A stretch of 64,000 nt of DNA from Limisoma sp963601185 (GCA_963601185.1 CAVCEE010000012.1:1-64000); one strand, 5' to 3'. Positions 1-8,093 are shown, counted from the first letter of the stretch. Numbers and translations: made by a program. The notes: generated by a model from the letters alone, not told the origin.

Positions 1-1082
1 GAGTCGCGGCAGAGGAAGTTGATCTTGATCTGCATTGGGTAGCCCATCCATCCGAAGATGTCGATGTTGTCCCATCCCTCTTTGTTGTCGTTGCGCGGTG
101 GGTAGTAGTTGATACGCACCTTGTGGTAGTAGTCCTTATAGAGATCTGGCTGTTGCTCTGGAACGAGGATTGACTCGAGAGTTGAAAGTTTGCTGACCTC
201 CTTTGTGCGGAAGTTGGCTGGCTCGTCTAGTACGAGACCGTCGCGGTTGCCGAGGATGTTGGTCGAGAACCATCCTGAAAGACCGAGACAACGAGTGCCG
301 ATGATAGGAGCGAAACCAGACTTAACCAATGTTTGGCCAGTCTTGAAGTCCTTGCCGGCGATAGGCATTTTTGTCTTTTCTGCGAGTTCCCACATTGCAG
401 GGATGTCGACAGTTGTGTTAGGAGCACCCATAATGAATGGAGCGCCTTCGGTGAGGGCTGCGTATGCGTAGCACATTGATGGAGCGATGTGCTCTTTGTC
501 GTCGGCCTTCATTGCTGCTTCCAATGCTGCCAAAGTGCCGTGTACATTCTCGTCAACTGGAACATACACTTCTGTTGAAGCAGCCCAGAGCACTACGATA
601 CGGTCGCAGTTGTTGGCTTTCTTGAAGTTGCGGATATCTTCGCGCAGTTGCTCTACCATATCCCAACGGCTTGAGCATTGCTTTACGTTGTCGCCGTCAA
701 GACGCTTTGCGTAGTTGTGGTCGAAAGCGGCCTTCATAGGTACAATCTTTACCAATTCGTCCTTTACAGGCTCGATGTCTTTCTCTTTGAGTACTTCAGC
801 ATTGATGGCTGACTCGTATGCGTTTGCAGGATAAACGTCCCAAGAGCCAAACACGATGTCGTTGAGGTCAGCCATTGGAACGATGTCTTTATAGTGGAGG
901 TATTTCTTCTCTGCGCCGCGACCTACGCGGATTTTGTCGTATTGCGTCATTGAGCCGACAGGTTTTGCCAAACCTTTGCGGACCATAAGGACGCCTGTCA
1001 TAAATGTTGTTGAAACGGCACCAAGACCTACTACAAGTACGCCTAATTTGCCTTCTGCTTTCTTAACTTTGCAATTTTCCAT
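1..1082 (-). CDS. ino1: myo-inositol-3-phosphate synthase (partial, 3' end outside window)
   Basis: Converts glucose 6-phosphate to inositol 3-phosphate with NAD+, the entry step for inositol lipids. I translated the minus strand from the ATG at 1082. About 360 residues are visible and the frame is open to the window edge. The N-terminus has a Rossmann dinucleotide loop (GLGAVS, residues 19-24). Further on are family-typical stretches such as WAAST, the FIMGAPNTT region, AGKDFKTGQT, and the GLSGWFSTNILGNRDG region that is part of the catalytic domain. A hairpin terminator and a promoter lie between it and the HAD gene upstream, so it seems to be its own transcription unit next to the lipid genes. 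Identification is strong; only the C-terminus is unseen. Confidence 0.93.
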   Translation of the reverse strand, partial: MENCKVKKAEGKLGVLVVGLGAVSTTFMTGVLMVRKGLAKPVGSMTQYDKIRVGRGAEKKYLHYKDIVPMADLNDIVFGSWDVYPANAYESAINAEVLKEKDIEPVKDELVKIVPMKAAFDHNYAKRLDGDNVKQCSSRWDMVEQLREDIRNFKKANNCDRIVVLWAASTEVYVPVDENVHGTLAALEAAMKADDKEHIAPSMCYAYAALTEGAPFIMGAPNTTVDIPAMWELAEKTKMPIAGKDFKTGQTLVKSGFAPIIGTRCLGLSGWFSTNILGNRDGLVLDEPANFRTKEVSKLSTLESILVPEQQPDLYKDYYHKVRINYYPPRNDNKEGWDNIDIFGWMGYPMQIKINFLCRD

Positions 1083-1143
1083 TTTAGAATATTTTCTTTT
1101 ACGTTATTTCCAAATTTGATTGGTTGGACTGAAATCCACGTGC

Positions 1144-1173
1144 CAAAAGTACTGCTAAAATCGTTAATGCAAA
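1144..1173 (-). promoter_or_regulatory. Bacteroidetes-type promoter of the inositol-phosphate synthase gene
   Basis: On the minus strand a TTTG (1173-1170) is followed after 18 nt by TACTTTTG (1151-1144), matching the TAnnTTTG -7 element. It lies about 60 nt upstream of the ATG at 1082. Confidence 0.6.
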
Positions 1174-1214
1174 ATTTTTTTTAAATAAATAAATGGTCTG
1201 AATTACCTAAAACT

Positions 1215-1270
1215 TGGTAAAAAACAGCGCAAACCGAAAATATATGTTAAATACTCTCGATTTGCGCCTT
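1215..1270 (-). terminator. terminator after the HAD gene
   Basis: On the minus strand GCGCAAA (1267-1261) pairs with TTTGCGC (1233-1227) across an AT-rich loop, followed by GTTTTTT. It begins about 20 nt past the HAD stop and would separate that operon from the inositol-phosphate synthase gene. Confidence 0.55.
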
Positions 1271-1285
1271 TAATTGTAAAAATAT

Positions 1286-2002
1286 CTAAATGAAGCGTTT
1301 TTCTATTTCTGCGAGTTTTTTGATCATATTGGGATGCTCGGCAGCATCTTCCTCGGTAGTCCAACCCTTGCCTTTGAGCCATGCCACTTGGCAACCAATC
1401 GACTCGGCAGGGATGATGTCCTTCTTCAGACTATCGCCTACGACAAGCACGTTGGCAGCATCGATGCCGAGTGCTTCCACTCCGAGGCTGAAGATGCGAG
1501 GGTCGGGCTTGCGGATGCCCACCACGGCACTCTCCACAATCTTCTTGAAATAGCGCAACAGATCGAAGTCGGCGAGCACCGTCTCCACGTTGCCGTAGAA
1601 ATTGCTCACAAGTACTATGGGTACGCGCGCGTGGACATATTCGAGTGTCGGGCGCGCTTCCTCGACCGACTGCTTGGCGCGGTTGTAGCAGTAGCGTGCC
1701 ACTGCGGTTGCCTTGCCCTCCACATCGTAGCCCTCGGATAACTTGCCGTTGTCGGCGAGATTGCCCATCTCGATGCGCATCTTGATGAGCAGAAGGTCGT
1801 AGAAGTTGTGCTCAGGGAGGATGTGGCGTGTTTTCGCCAGTTCACGCTCGGCAAAGACGTAGCAGTCGCGGAAGTCTGCCTTGCTAACTGGCACGCCTGC
1901 ATCACGGTAGCCGTCCCAGATAACTTCACTCCAATGGTCGCCACGGCTGTCGATGGTGCCGCCGTAGTCGAAAATCACACCTTTGATATCAGTATTTGCC
2001 AT
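1286..2002 (-). CDS. HAD-superfamily phosphatase in the inositol/phospholipid cluster
   Basis: A 238-residue haloacid-dehalogenase-like hydrolase. Motif I is FDYGGT with nucleophile D12; the +2 position is Gly14 rather than the usual Asp. Motif II is the Ser in LVSNF, motif III the Lys in GIRKPDP, motif IV GDSLKKD. The cap is alpha-helical (subfamily IA-like). Its ATG overlaps the end of the phosphatidyltransferase gene by 14 nt, implying translational coupling and a linked function. By context it may dephosphorylate inositol phosphate or a phosphorylated lipid head group, replacing the PgpA-like phosphatase used by Bacteroides. The substrate is inference; the fold is clear. Confidence 0.85.
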   Translation of the reverse strand: MANTDIKGVIFDYGGTIDSRGDHWSEVIWDGYRDAGVPVSKADFRDCYVFAERELAKTRHILPEHNFYDLLLIKMRIEMGNLADNGKLSEGYDVEGKATAVARYCYNRAKQSVEEARPTLEYVHARVPIVLVSNFYGNVETVLADFDLLRYFKKIVESAVVGIRKPDPRIFSLGVEALGIDAANVLVVGDSLKKDIIPAESIGCQVAWLKGKGWTTEEDAAEHPNMIKKLAEIEKRFI

Positions 2003-2930
2003 TTCTCAAGTCCTCCGTAAAGTTGCGGCACATGCGTTCGTGACGCCAGATCATATAGACAAGCATAATGTTGAGCACAACGATTTCAAAGGCAAAGTAG
2101 AGCCACGGCATCTTTGCGAGCACGGAGCAGAACAGAGCAATGGAGCGCAGGTTGAACGACAGCCAGTTGGTGTACTTCATCAACGGCTTGCTCTTGGCGC
2201 GGAAATCGTCGCGGAACTGCTGCGGGATGTTGTTTTCCTGGAAATGCTTACGCAGTTCGCGGCGCAACTCCTGCATGCGAGGGGTGAGCACCTCCTGGTT
2301 GGCGGTGTAGTTGCGGTAGAAGAACATTGTGGCTTTCTTCCAGAAATTGCCCTTCCAAGCCACTGCGGCATAAGCCTTGTCGAGTTGCTCCACGCTGTCG
2401 AGTTCGCTGCCCTCTTTTCCTTTAAGGAAATACAGGTGGAACTGGCGGTAGTAGTCGGCTGCGGCAGCCTGCTTGGCGTGGCACAGACCTGCCACGACGG
2501 CAATCACCCATATCGCCCATTTGTGGGCCATAAAGAATTCGCTGGTGCAGTTTTCGCGGAAGCAGATGGCGAAGTAGATGGCGACAAACCAGAAGTCGCC
2601 GCTCACACCATCAAGGATTCGGCCGAGACGGGAATATTGCTGGGTCATGCGCGCGAGTTGTCCGTCGGCACTGTCAAACGAGTTAGCCCACACCAGAAGG
2701 ATGATACCGGCGATGGTGCACCAGTAGTCATTGAAGTAGAACATTACGCCGGCGGCTACGCCGATAAAGATGGAGGCGATGGTGATTGCGTTAGGCTTGA
2801 TGCCGAGTTTGGCGCAAATCACAGCCCATGTGTAGCCAATGGGGCGGTAGAAACAGAGGTCGATGGTCTCTTCTGTGTCCATCGACTTGAGAGTATCCTT
2901 GTAGGATGCTTTGAGATCTTTGAAATTCAC
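1989..2930 (-). CDS. CDP-alcohol phosphatidyltransferase (likely phosphatidylinositol-type synthase)
   Basis: A 313-residue integral membrane enzyme that transfers a phospho-alcohol from a CDP-activated donor. The signature is visible: D86, D89-G90, A93-R94, G103, D107, then an Asp at 112. The last interval is four residues instead of the usual three. Several hydrophobic segments flank it. The start is GTG at 2930; the stop of the ATP-grasp gene overlaps it as TAGTG, so the two are probably translated together. With inositol-phosphate synthase nearby, an inositol head-group substrate is likely. Whether the donor is CDP-diacylglycerol or CDP-inositol cannot be read from sequence. Confidence 0.88.
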   Translation of the reverse strand: MNFKDLKASYKDTLKSMDTEETIDLCFYRPIGYTWAVICAKLGIKPNAITIASIFIGVAAGVMFYFNDYWCTIAGIILLVWANSFDSADGQLARMTQQYSRLGRILDGVSGDFWFVAIYFAICFRENCTSEFFMAHKWAIWVIAVVAGLCHAKQAAAADYYRQFHLYFLKGKEGSELDSVEQLDKAYAAVAWKGNFWKKATMFFYRNYTANQEVLTPRMQELRRELRKHFQENNIPQQFRDDFRAKSKPLMKYTNWLSFNLRSIALFCSVLAKMPWLYFAFEIVVLNIMLVYMIWRHERMCRNFTEDLRNGKY

Positions 2931-3799
2931 TATTGATTTTGTTTGTTTTTAATGTATGTTATCACACTCTTGGCTATGAACGGTGCAGCCTCGTTGCGGC
3001 ATGGCGCAAAACTTGGCCAGTCGTTGAAGTCGATGATACGGATGTCGCCTTCGGGCGAAACGATGCAGTCGCCTCCGTAGATTTCCACACCGAGGGCATC
3101 GGCAGCACCGTGGCAGATGTTCTTGAGGTGCTCGATGTCGAAGTCAATGCCCTTCGACTTGCCGTTGATGGCTTCAAGACCGTACTTGCTATGGCCTTCG
3201 TCGAAAGGATAGAACCAGTAGAAGAACGGCGAGTTGTTGATGCCGTAGAACTTGATGAGGTCGCCCACGAGGTGGCGGTTGATTACCGCACGCTTGATGC
3301 CGCGGTAGAAGTATTCCTGCAACACCTCCTGAGCCTCTTCGGCGTGGCGTACATAACTCACGTCTTCCTTGTGCATAGCGTGGAAGTCGCCGCGCTTAAT
3401 CCAGCAGTTGTTGATGTCGGCTTTCTTCAATTGCCCGATTACAGCCTCGTCTGTGTTGACGATGATGCTGTCAGGGTAGGGGATGCCGTTGCCGAGAAGA
3501 ATACGTGTCATGCGCTCGCGTGTGCAGTTCTCGATGCCGTAGCCCGAGTTAATCACGATGCATCCCTCGTCTTCAAGGTCTTGCAGACGTTTTATTGATG
3601 CCTGTTCGCGGCACATGTTGAGGATGATGCGCTCCGTTACCTTGCCGCTGTTGAACTGCTCTTCGCTGTAGATGGTCACCGTGCATCCGCGTTTGCGCAG
3701 TTGTTCGGCAGTAGCGTTGAAGATGGCGGCATCGTTGCCGATATGGTTTGGTGAGTAGGCTCCGGCTCTCATGATGCCGGCAATTTCTATTTCTGCCAT
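2930..3799 (-). CDS. ATP-grasp-fold protein of unknown substrate
   Basis: A 289-residue soluble protein. The C-terminal part resembles ATP-grasp enzymes: GGDCIVSPEGDIRIIDFND supplies acidic and Asn metal ligands (D257, N259), and conserved Lys and Arg residues occur in the middle (WIKRGD near residue 135). The N-terminal third looks like a pre-ATP-grasp domain. Such enzymes ligate a carboxylate to an amine or phosphorylate a substrate; the inositol polyphosphate kinase fold is related. It lies between the nucleotidyltransferase (25 nt upstream) and the phosphatidyltransferase (overlapping), so it probably acts on the same lipid head group or precursor. The function is not known to me. Confidence 0.65.
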   Translation of the reverse strand: MAEIEIAGIMRAGAYSPNHIGNDAAIFNATAEQLRKRGCTVTIYSEEQFNSGKVTERIILNMCREQASIKRLQDLEDEGCIVINSGYGIENCTRERMTRILLGNGIPYPDSIIVNTDEAVIGQLKKADINNCWIKRGDFHAMHKEDVSYVRHAEEAQEVLQEYFYRGIKRAVINRHLVGDLIKFYGINNSPFFYWFYPFDEGHSKYGLEAINGKSKGIDFDIEHLKNICHGAADALGVEIYGGDCIVSPEGDIRIIDFNDWPSFAPCRNEAAPFIAKSVITYIKNKQNQ

Positions 3800-3824
3800 T
3801 ATTGTTGCTTCTGTAAGTTTTGGT

Positions 3825-4523
3825 TTAAATACTTTTTATAAATGCTTCCGCTTTGGCAATGTCGCCGGCGTGGTCCACGTCGAGGATTTTGCCCATTGGG
3901 TAGGCTTTCAGTCGCAGTCCTGCCGCCACAAGTGCGCGCTGGAAGTTGCGCATACGTGCCACGCCCTTGTCCATACAGTCGCTGAGCACGCCGATGGCTT
4001 TGTCATTGAGCGCGTAGATGCCGCCGGAAATGTAGCGTGCGCCGTCGTAACGCTCGTCGCGGAATGCGGTGATGTTGAGGTCGGCGTCGGTGTCGACATA
4101 GAGAGGCTTCTCGTCGTCGATGTAGTCGGTAACTGCCATCATTCCGTCGTAGTCGGTTGCTTCCATCGCCTCAATGTAAGGACGGAAATCCTGTTCGCGG
4201 AAGATAGTGTCAACTGTGGTGAGGCAGAATCTTCCTTTGGGGATGACGCGCGAGAGTTCGAAGAAACTGTGCATCGAACTCGGAGTCGACTTGACCACAA
4301 GGTTGAACGGAATGTCGAGCGAAAGACTTTCAAGATACTGGTGCACCTCGGTCATTTGCTCGTTCACGATGATGCTGATGCTTTCGGCATTGCATCGGCA
4401 GAACATATTGATAAGGCGTCCGATCATAGGCTCGCCACAGATGTCGACGAGCGGCTTTGGCTTGGCAACGCCTTCTTGTGCGAGTCGTGAGCCCTCGCCG
4501 GCTGCGATTATTGCGTAGTTCAT
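3825..4523 (-). CDS. sugar/polyol-phosphate nucleotidyltransferase
   Basis: A 232-residue NTP-transferase of the GT-A-like fold. The N-terminus has the nucleotide-binding signature AAGEGSRL (residues 7-14) and KPKPL (21-25), followed by a DICGEPMIGRLI stretch typical of the family. A TTVDT region may hold a metal-binding Asp. It would couple a phosphorylated sugar or polyol to a nucleotide; in this cluster inositol phosphate (giving CDP-inositol) is an attractive candidate, but this is inference. It starts 12 nt after the pdxA stop and belongs to the same operon. The length fits a single-domain nucleotidyltransferase without an acetyltransferase tail. Confidence 0.82.
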   Translation of the reverse strand: MNYAIIAAGEGSRLAQEGVAKPKPLVDICGEPMIGRLINMFCRCNAESISIIVNEQMTEVHQYLESLSLDIPFNLVVKSTPSSMHSFFELSRVIPKGRFCLTTVDTIFREQDFRPYIEAMEATDYDGMMAVTDYIDDEKPLYVDTDADLNITAFRDERYDGARYISGGIYALNDKAIGVLSDCMDKGVARMRNFQRALVAAGLRLKAYPMGKILDVDHAGDIAKAEAFIKSI

Positions 4524-4535
4524 ATCCGTCTGAGT

Positions 4536-5657
4536 TTATGAGTTGAGAATTTCTGGGGTGTCATCGTCGTCCTTCGTGAGGTCGAGCACCTCCTTGTCGC
4601 CGCTCTTGTCGTAGTACTGGCGGCGGAGTGGGTGGGCATACATCTCATAGTAGCGTGTGCGGCTGCGGAAGATGTCGATGGCTTTGAAGATTGCCGAGCG
4701 GAGCGACGTTTCGTTGGCAACGTTCTTGCCGGCGATGTCGTAGCCGGTGCCGTGGTCGGGCGACGTGCGAACGTATGGCAGACCGGCGGTAAAGTTCACG
4801 CCGTCCTCCATTGCGATGGTCTTGAATGGAGCAAGACCTTGGTCGTGGTACATGGCAAGTACTCCGTCGAAATGCTTATATTGCTCGCTGCCGAAAAATC
4901 CGTCGGCGGCATACGGTCCGAAAGCCATAATTTTCTTGCTGTAAGCCTCTTCGATTGCCGGGGTGATGATTTCCTTTTCTTCAGTGCCGAGCATTCCGTT
5001 TTCGCCGGCGTGTGGGTTGAGCGAAAGTACTGCGATGCGTGGCTTCACGATGCCGAAATCCTTCTTCAGAGAGTCGTTGAAGATGTCGAGTTTCTCGATG
5101 ATGGCCTCTTTGGTGATGGCTGCAGGCACTTCAGCGATAGGGAGATGGGTGGTTACGAGAGCCACTCGCAAATGGTCGTCGAAGAGAATCATCAGAGCCT
5201 TGTTGCCTTCACCGATGCGCGACTCCAGATATTCGGTGTGTCCTGGAAAATGGAAATCGTCGCTCTGGATGGCATCCTTGTTGATTGGCGCAGTGACGAG
5301 TACGTCGATGATGCCGTTGCGGAGGTCGTCGGCAGCGCGTTTCAGCGACGACAGGGCGGCTTTGCCCGATGCTTCGCTCGCCGTGCCGAGCTCAATCTTC
5401 ACCTCGCCGTCGAGCACCTCTACGAGGTTGTTTACCCCGTCGGTAGCGTCCTCGGCGCGTGGCACAAGCGTGAAGTTCACGTTTGCCAGTTCCAGCGCCT
5501 TGCGGTGGTAGGCCAATGCTTTCGATGAGCCGTAGACCACCGGCGTGCAGAGGTCGGTCATCATAGGGTCGGCAAGAGCCTTCATAATCACTTCATATCC
5601 AATTCCGTTGATGTCCCCGTGGGTAATGCCAACGCGTATTTTCTTGTTATGTGCCAT
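4536..5657 (-). CDS. pdxA: 4-hydroxythreonine-4-phosphate dehydrogenase
   Basis: Oxidises 4-phosphohydroxy-L-threonine in the DXP-dependent pyridoxal-phosphate pathway. The 373-residue protein shows the N-terminal GDINGIGYE motif (family GDPAGIGPE-like), metal-binding His residues in FPGHTEYL and MYHDQGLAPFK, and the SLNPHAGENG stretch. It carries a short extra C-terminal tail ending in an acidic DDDD run. It is the first gene of the operon leading into the nucleotidyltransferase, 12 nt apart. A promoter lies just upstream. Its link to the lipid genes may be simple co-transcription. Confidence 0.95.
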   Translation of the reverse strand: MAHNKKIRVGITHGDINGIGYEVIMKALADPMMTDLCTPVVYGSSKALAYHRKALELANVNFTLVPRAEDATDGVNNLVEVLDGEVKIELGTASEASGKAALSSLKRAADDLRNGIIDVLVTAPINKDAIQSDDFHFPGHTEYLESRIGEGNKALMILFDDHLRVALVTTHLPIAEVPAAITKEAIIEKLDIFNDSLKKDFGIVKPRIAVLSLNPHAGENGMLGTEEKEIITPAIEEAYSKKIMAFGPYAADGFFGSEQYKHFDGVLAMYHDQGLAPFKTIAMEDGVNFTAGLPYVRTSPDHGTGYDIAGKNVANETSLRSAIFKAIDIFRSRTRYYEMYAHPLRRQYYDKSGDKEVLDLTKDDDDTPEILNS

Positions 5658-5682
5658 AATGTGCGTATTTTCTTTGAAACTA

Positions 5683-5715
5683 CAAATTTAGCCATTTTTT
5701 TCGCAAATATTCCAA
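5683..5715 (-). promoter_or_regulatory. promoter of the pdxA-lipid operon
   Basis: Minus-strand TTG (5715-5713), 22 nt spacer, TAAATTTG (5690-5683), matching the Bacteroidetes consensus. It lies about 25 nt before the pdxA ATG at 5657. Confidence 0.6.
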
Positions 5716-5830
5716 GTTTTGGTTATTTAGACCAAAATAACAGTATGTTTTGGCGAGGATTTGCGTTGGAAAGTTTTTATTTCGGGGATTATTCGTAACT
5801 TAGCAATGTAAATCAAAGCGAGGCAATGCT

Positions 5831-6393
5831 ATGGGAGAGGTAGTAAACAAATATCCGGTTGGGATACAGACCTTCGAGGATATCCGCGAAGGCAGTTACC
5901 TGTACGTTGACAAGACGAAATACATCGTTGATTTCCGCAAAAAAGGGATGAAATATGTTTTCCTGAACCGTCCGCGACGGATTGGAAAGTCGCTCTTCTC
6001 TTGGGTTTCTGCAAGGCAGTGTACCGCAACGACATTGAAGCGGCGTTGGAGTATATGCGCACATATATGGCAACTATCCCCTACGACCTTGAAAACCGTA
6101 CGGAGAAGCATTTCCAGACCATCTTTTACCTGATGTTCAGTTTTCTCAACATCTACATCCGGACGGAGGTGAAAAGTGCAATAGGTCGTGCCGATGCAGT
6201 GATGTATATGCCTGACACTGTCTACGTCATTGAGTAGAAGGTGGACAAGAGTGCAGAGGAAGCCCCTCGGCAAATCGACGAGAAAGGTTATATGTTGCCC
6301 TACCAGGCAGAAGACAAACGGTTGGTGAAAATCGGCATAAGTTTCGACAGTGAGCAGCGCACCATCAGCGACTGGATTGTCAAAGAGGTGTAA
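5831..6393 (+). pseudogene. remnant of an AAA-ATPase/PD-(D/E)XK nuclease family protein (DUF1703 type)
   Basis: The first part encodes the typical N-terminus (YPVGIQTFEDIREGSYLYVDKT, then a NRPRRIGKS Walker A). Right after this the reading frame changes near 6000. From there a second frame encodes the family C-terminus (KAVYRNDIEAALEYM, EVKSAIGRADAV, VYVIE). A TAG at 6235-6237 interrupts this where the family has an aromatic residue. The remaining 51 codons (KVDKSAEEAPRQIDEKGY and KIGISFDSE) continue in frame to the stop at 6391-6393. A functional member is over 500 residues; here most of the ATPase middle has been deleted. Three lesions (deletion, frameshift, nonsense) make it clearly inactive. 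Confidence 0.88.
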
Positions 6394-6420
6394 AAACTTG
6401 GTCTCTTGAAAATTGTGATT

Positions 6421-6879
6421 ATGAAACATAGAAATATCAGTAGAACATTGATGGTTGTGGCTGAGGTATTGATGCTGTCGGCGGCAAGTACATCATGTGC
6501 AGCCAATAAGGGCGTAGAAAATTCTGGAGAAATTCAGAAGATGGAGTTGCTGTCCACATCGCAGAGTTGGGACGGTGTGGAGTTGCCTGATTATCCAGAG
6601 GGAAAGCCTCAGTTGCGAGTGCTTAAGGTCGTTTTGCCTCCCCACAGTTCGTTGCCGAAACATCACCACGACATAATGTCGTATGGTATTGTCAACAGTG
6701 GTCAACTCACCCTTATTCGCGATTCCGATGGAATGGAAAAGACTATCCACAAGGGAGAGGCCGTTGTCGAAACAGTCGGCACTGTGCATCATGGCGAAAA
6801 TCGTGGGGATGAGCCCACGGAAGTGGTGGTGTTCTACATCTCCAAAGAAGGAGAACCGCTGTCGGTGGCTGATGAATAA
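6421..6879 (+). CDS. cupin-domain lipoprotein
   Basis: About 152 residues from the ATG at 6421; an in-frame TTG at 6406 is a less likely start. The N-terminus is a hydrophobic signal ending in STSC, a plausible lipoprotein cleavage site. The rest is a single cupin barrel: KHHHDI and a later VHHGEN supply His ligands for a metal, between predicted beta strands (VLKVVLPPHSSL, TEVVVFYIS). It is probably a periplasmic or surface small-molecule-binding or redox protein; the substrate is unknown. It follows the decayed ATPase gene by 27 nt and precedes the DUF4199 gene by 44 nt. Confidence 0.75.
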   Translation: MKHRNISRTLMVVAEVLMLSAASTSCAANKGVENSGEIQKMELLSTSQSWDGVELPDYPEGKPQLRVLKVVLPPHSSLPKHHHDIMSYGIVNSGQLTLIRDSDGMEKTIHKGEAVVETVGTVHHGENRGDEPTEVVVFYISKEGEPLSVADE

Positions 6880-6923
6880 ATGGTGGCTGAAATTTTAGAA
6901 ATAATAAGGAAAATCGAATTATA

Positions 6924-7460
6924 ATGACTGTTCTGAATGTGTATAAGGAAGGGGCATACAAGGGCTTATATATGGGCGTTTACATTACTCTACTTTCGCT
7001 GCTTTCGTTTATGAGCGACAGAGTGCCTATGTTCGGCTTGCTTGCCTTGTTGTTGATGGCAGGAGTGCCGGTGATGCACTATGTGCTGCTTGGCAAGGCG
7101 TATTCAGCAAACGGATGCAATGCCAACTTTTCGGCATTGTGGGTGCTTGGCATCACTGAGTTTGTCGGTGCATCGTTGATTTGCGCGCTGTTTACCTATG
7201 GCTATCTTTCGCTTTTCGACCCAGATTTCTTCTATCGCACAATCGAGATGATGGCGGAGATGCTCAAGAGTCAACCGGCGTCGCAGGACACCTACAAAAT
7301 GCTGCGCGTGGCTATTGACGGCGGTCTTGTGCCGTCAAATATCGAATACTGTGTACAGATGATGATGCTCACCATTTTCAGCGGCTCTGTACTCACTCTG
7401 ATTCTTATCCCTTTTGTGAAACTCCGTTATCGCCACCGTGGCGAACAAATCAACGGTTAA
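6924..7460 (+). CDS. DUF4199-like integral membrane protein
   Basis: 178 residues with about four hydrophobic segments (near 14-30, 36-55, 70-92 and 148-166) and a loop carrying MAEMLKSQPAS between the last two. The layout and N-terminal helix fit the DUF4199 family common in Bacteroidota. An AAGGAAAA stretch lies about 15 nt before the ATG. It is followed 27 nt later by the DUF4251 gene, probably in one transcript with it. No function is known; family assignment is from general resemblance. Confidence 0.7.
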   Translation: MTVLNVYKEGAYKGLYMGVYITLLSLLSFMSDRVPMFGLLALLLMAGVPVMHYVLLGKAYSANGCNANFSALWVLGITEFVGASLICALFTYGYLSLFDPDFFYRTIEMMAEMLKSQPASQDTYKMLRVAIDGGLVPSNIEYCVQMMMLTIFSGSVLTLILIPFVKLRYRHRGEQING

Positions 7461-7487
7461 TATGTTGTAATTTAAAAGGAAAAAGGT

Positions 7488-8093
7488 ATGAAAAAGTTGG
7501 TTCTATTGATTGCGACTGTTGTCTGTGCTGCGATTGGCGGTACGCTGTATGCTGACGACAACTATTCTGACGATATCTATGCGTCGGACAAGGTGACTGC
7601 AAAGGAGCAGAAGAAACTCGACAAAGCCGAGCGCAAACGCCAACAGGCCATCAGCGACTCGATTGAATATCAACTTGCTGTGAAGGCTGTGGAGAACAAG
7701 CATTTTGTCATTGTCGCCGACCAGATTCGCGGACGGTATGGCAGAACGCTCAATGTGAACCGCACAACCAATTTCGTGCTTGTGCAGGGCGATACCGCTG
7801 TTGTGCAGTTTGCCCTTGATGGAGTGATAAACAGCCCGAACGGAATCGGTGGCATCACGGCAGAGAGCCGCGTCACGAAGCATTCGATGTCCTACGACAA
7901 GCGCGGCAATCTGAACTACACGATGTATGTCAACGGCACTGCCCTTACAGGCGACATCACGTTTTCGCTGCCGAAAGGCACGAAGCGGTGCAGTGCCACG
8001 GTAAACGCGAATTTCAGCGGCGACCAGTTGACATTCTCCGGCTACCTTGAGCCTTACAACAGTTTCCTCTATCAAGGACATTCCCTCAAATAA
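7488..8093 (+). CDS. DUF4251 secreted protein
   Basis: 201 residues with a signal peptide (KKLVLLIATVVCAAIGG, cleavage near GTLYA). A charged helix rich in Lys, Glu and Arg follows (residues about 38-58). The C-terminal part is beta-rich and matches the DUF4251 pattern: FVIVADQIRGRYGRTLNVN, then DGVINSPNGIGGITAESRV, ending in FSGYLEPY. Probably periplasmic or outer-membrane associated; role unknown. The strong hairpin at 8099 ends the unit. Confidence 0.82.
   Translation: MKKLVLLIATVVCAAIGGTLYADDNYSDDIYASDKVTAKEQKKLDKAERKRQQAISDSIEYQLAVKAVENKHFVIVADQIRGRYGRTLNVNRTTNFVLVQGDTAVVQFALDGVINSPNGIGGITAESRVTKHSMSYDKRGNLNYTMYVNGTALTGDITFSLPKGTKRCSATVNANFSGDQLTFSGYLEPYNSFLYQGHSLK

Noticed and set aside
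1983..2936. 317-codon frame on the plus strand
   Set aside because: Antisense to the phosphatidyltransferase, whose signature motif is clear on the minus strand.
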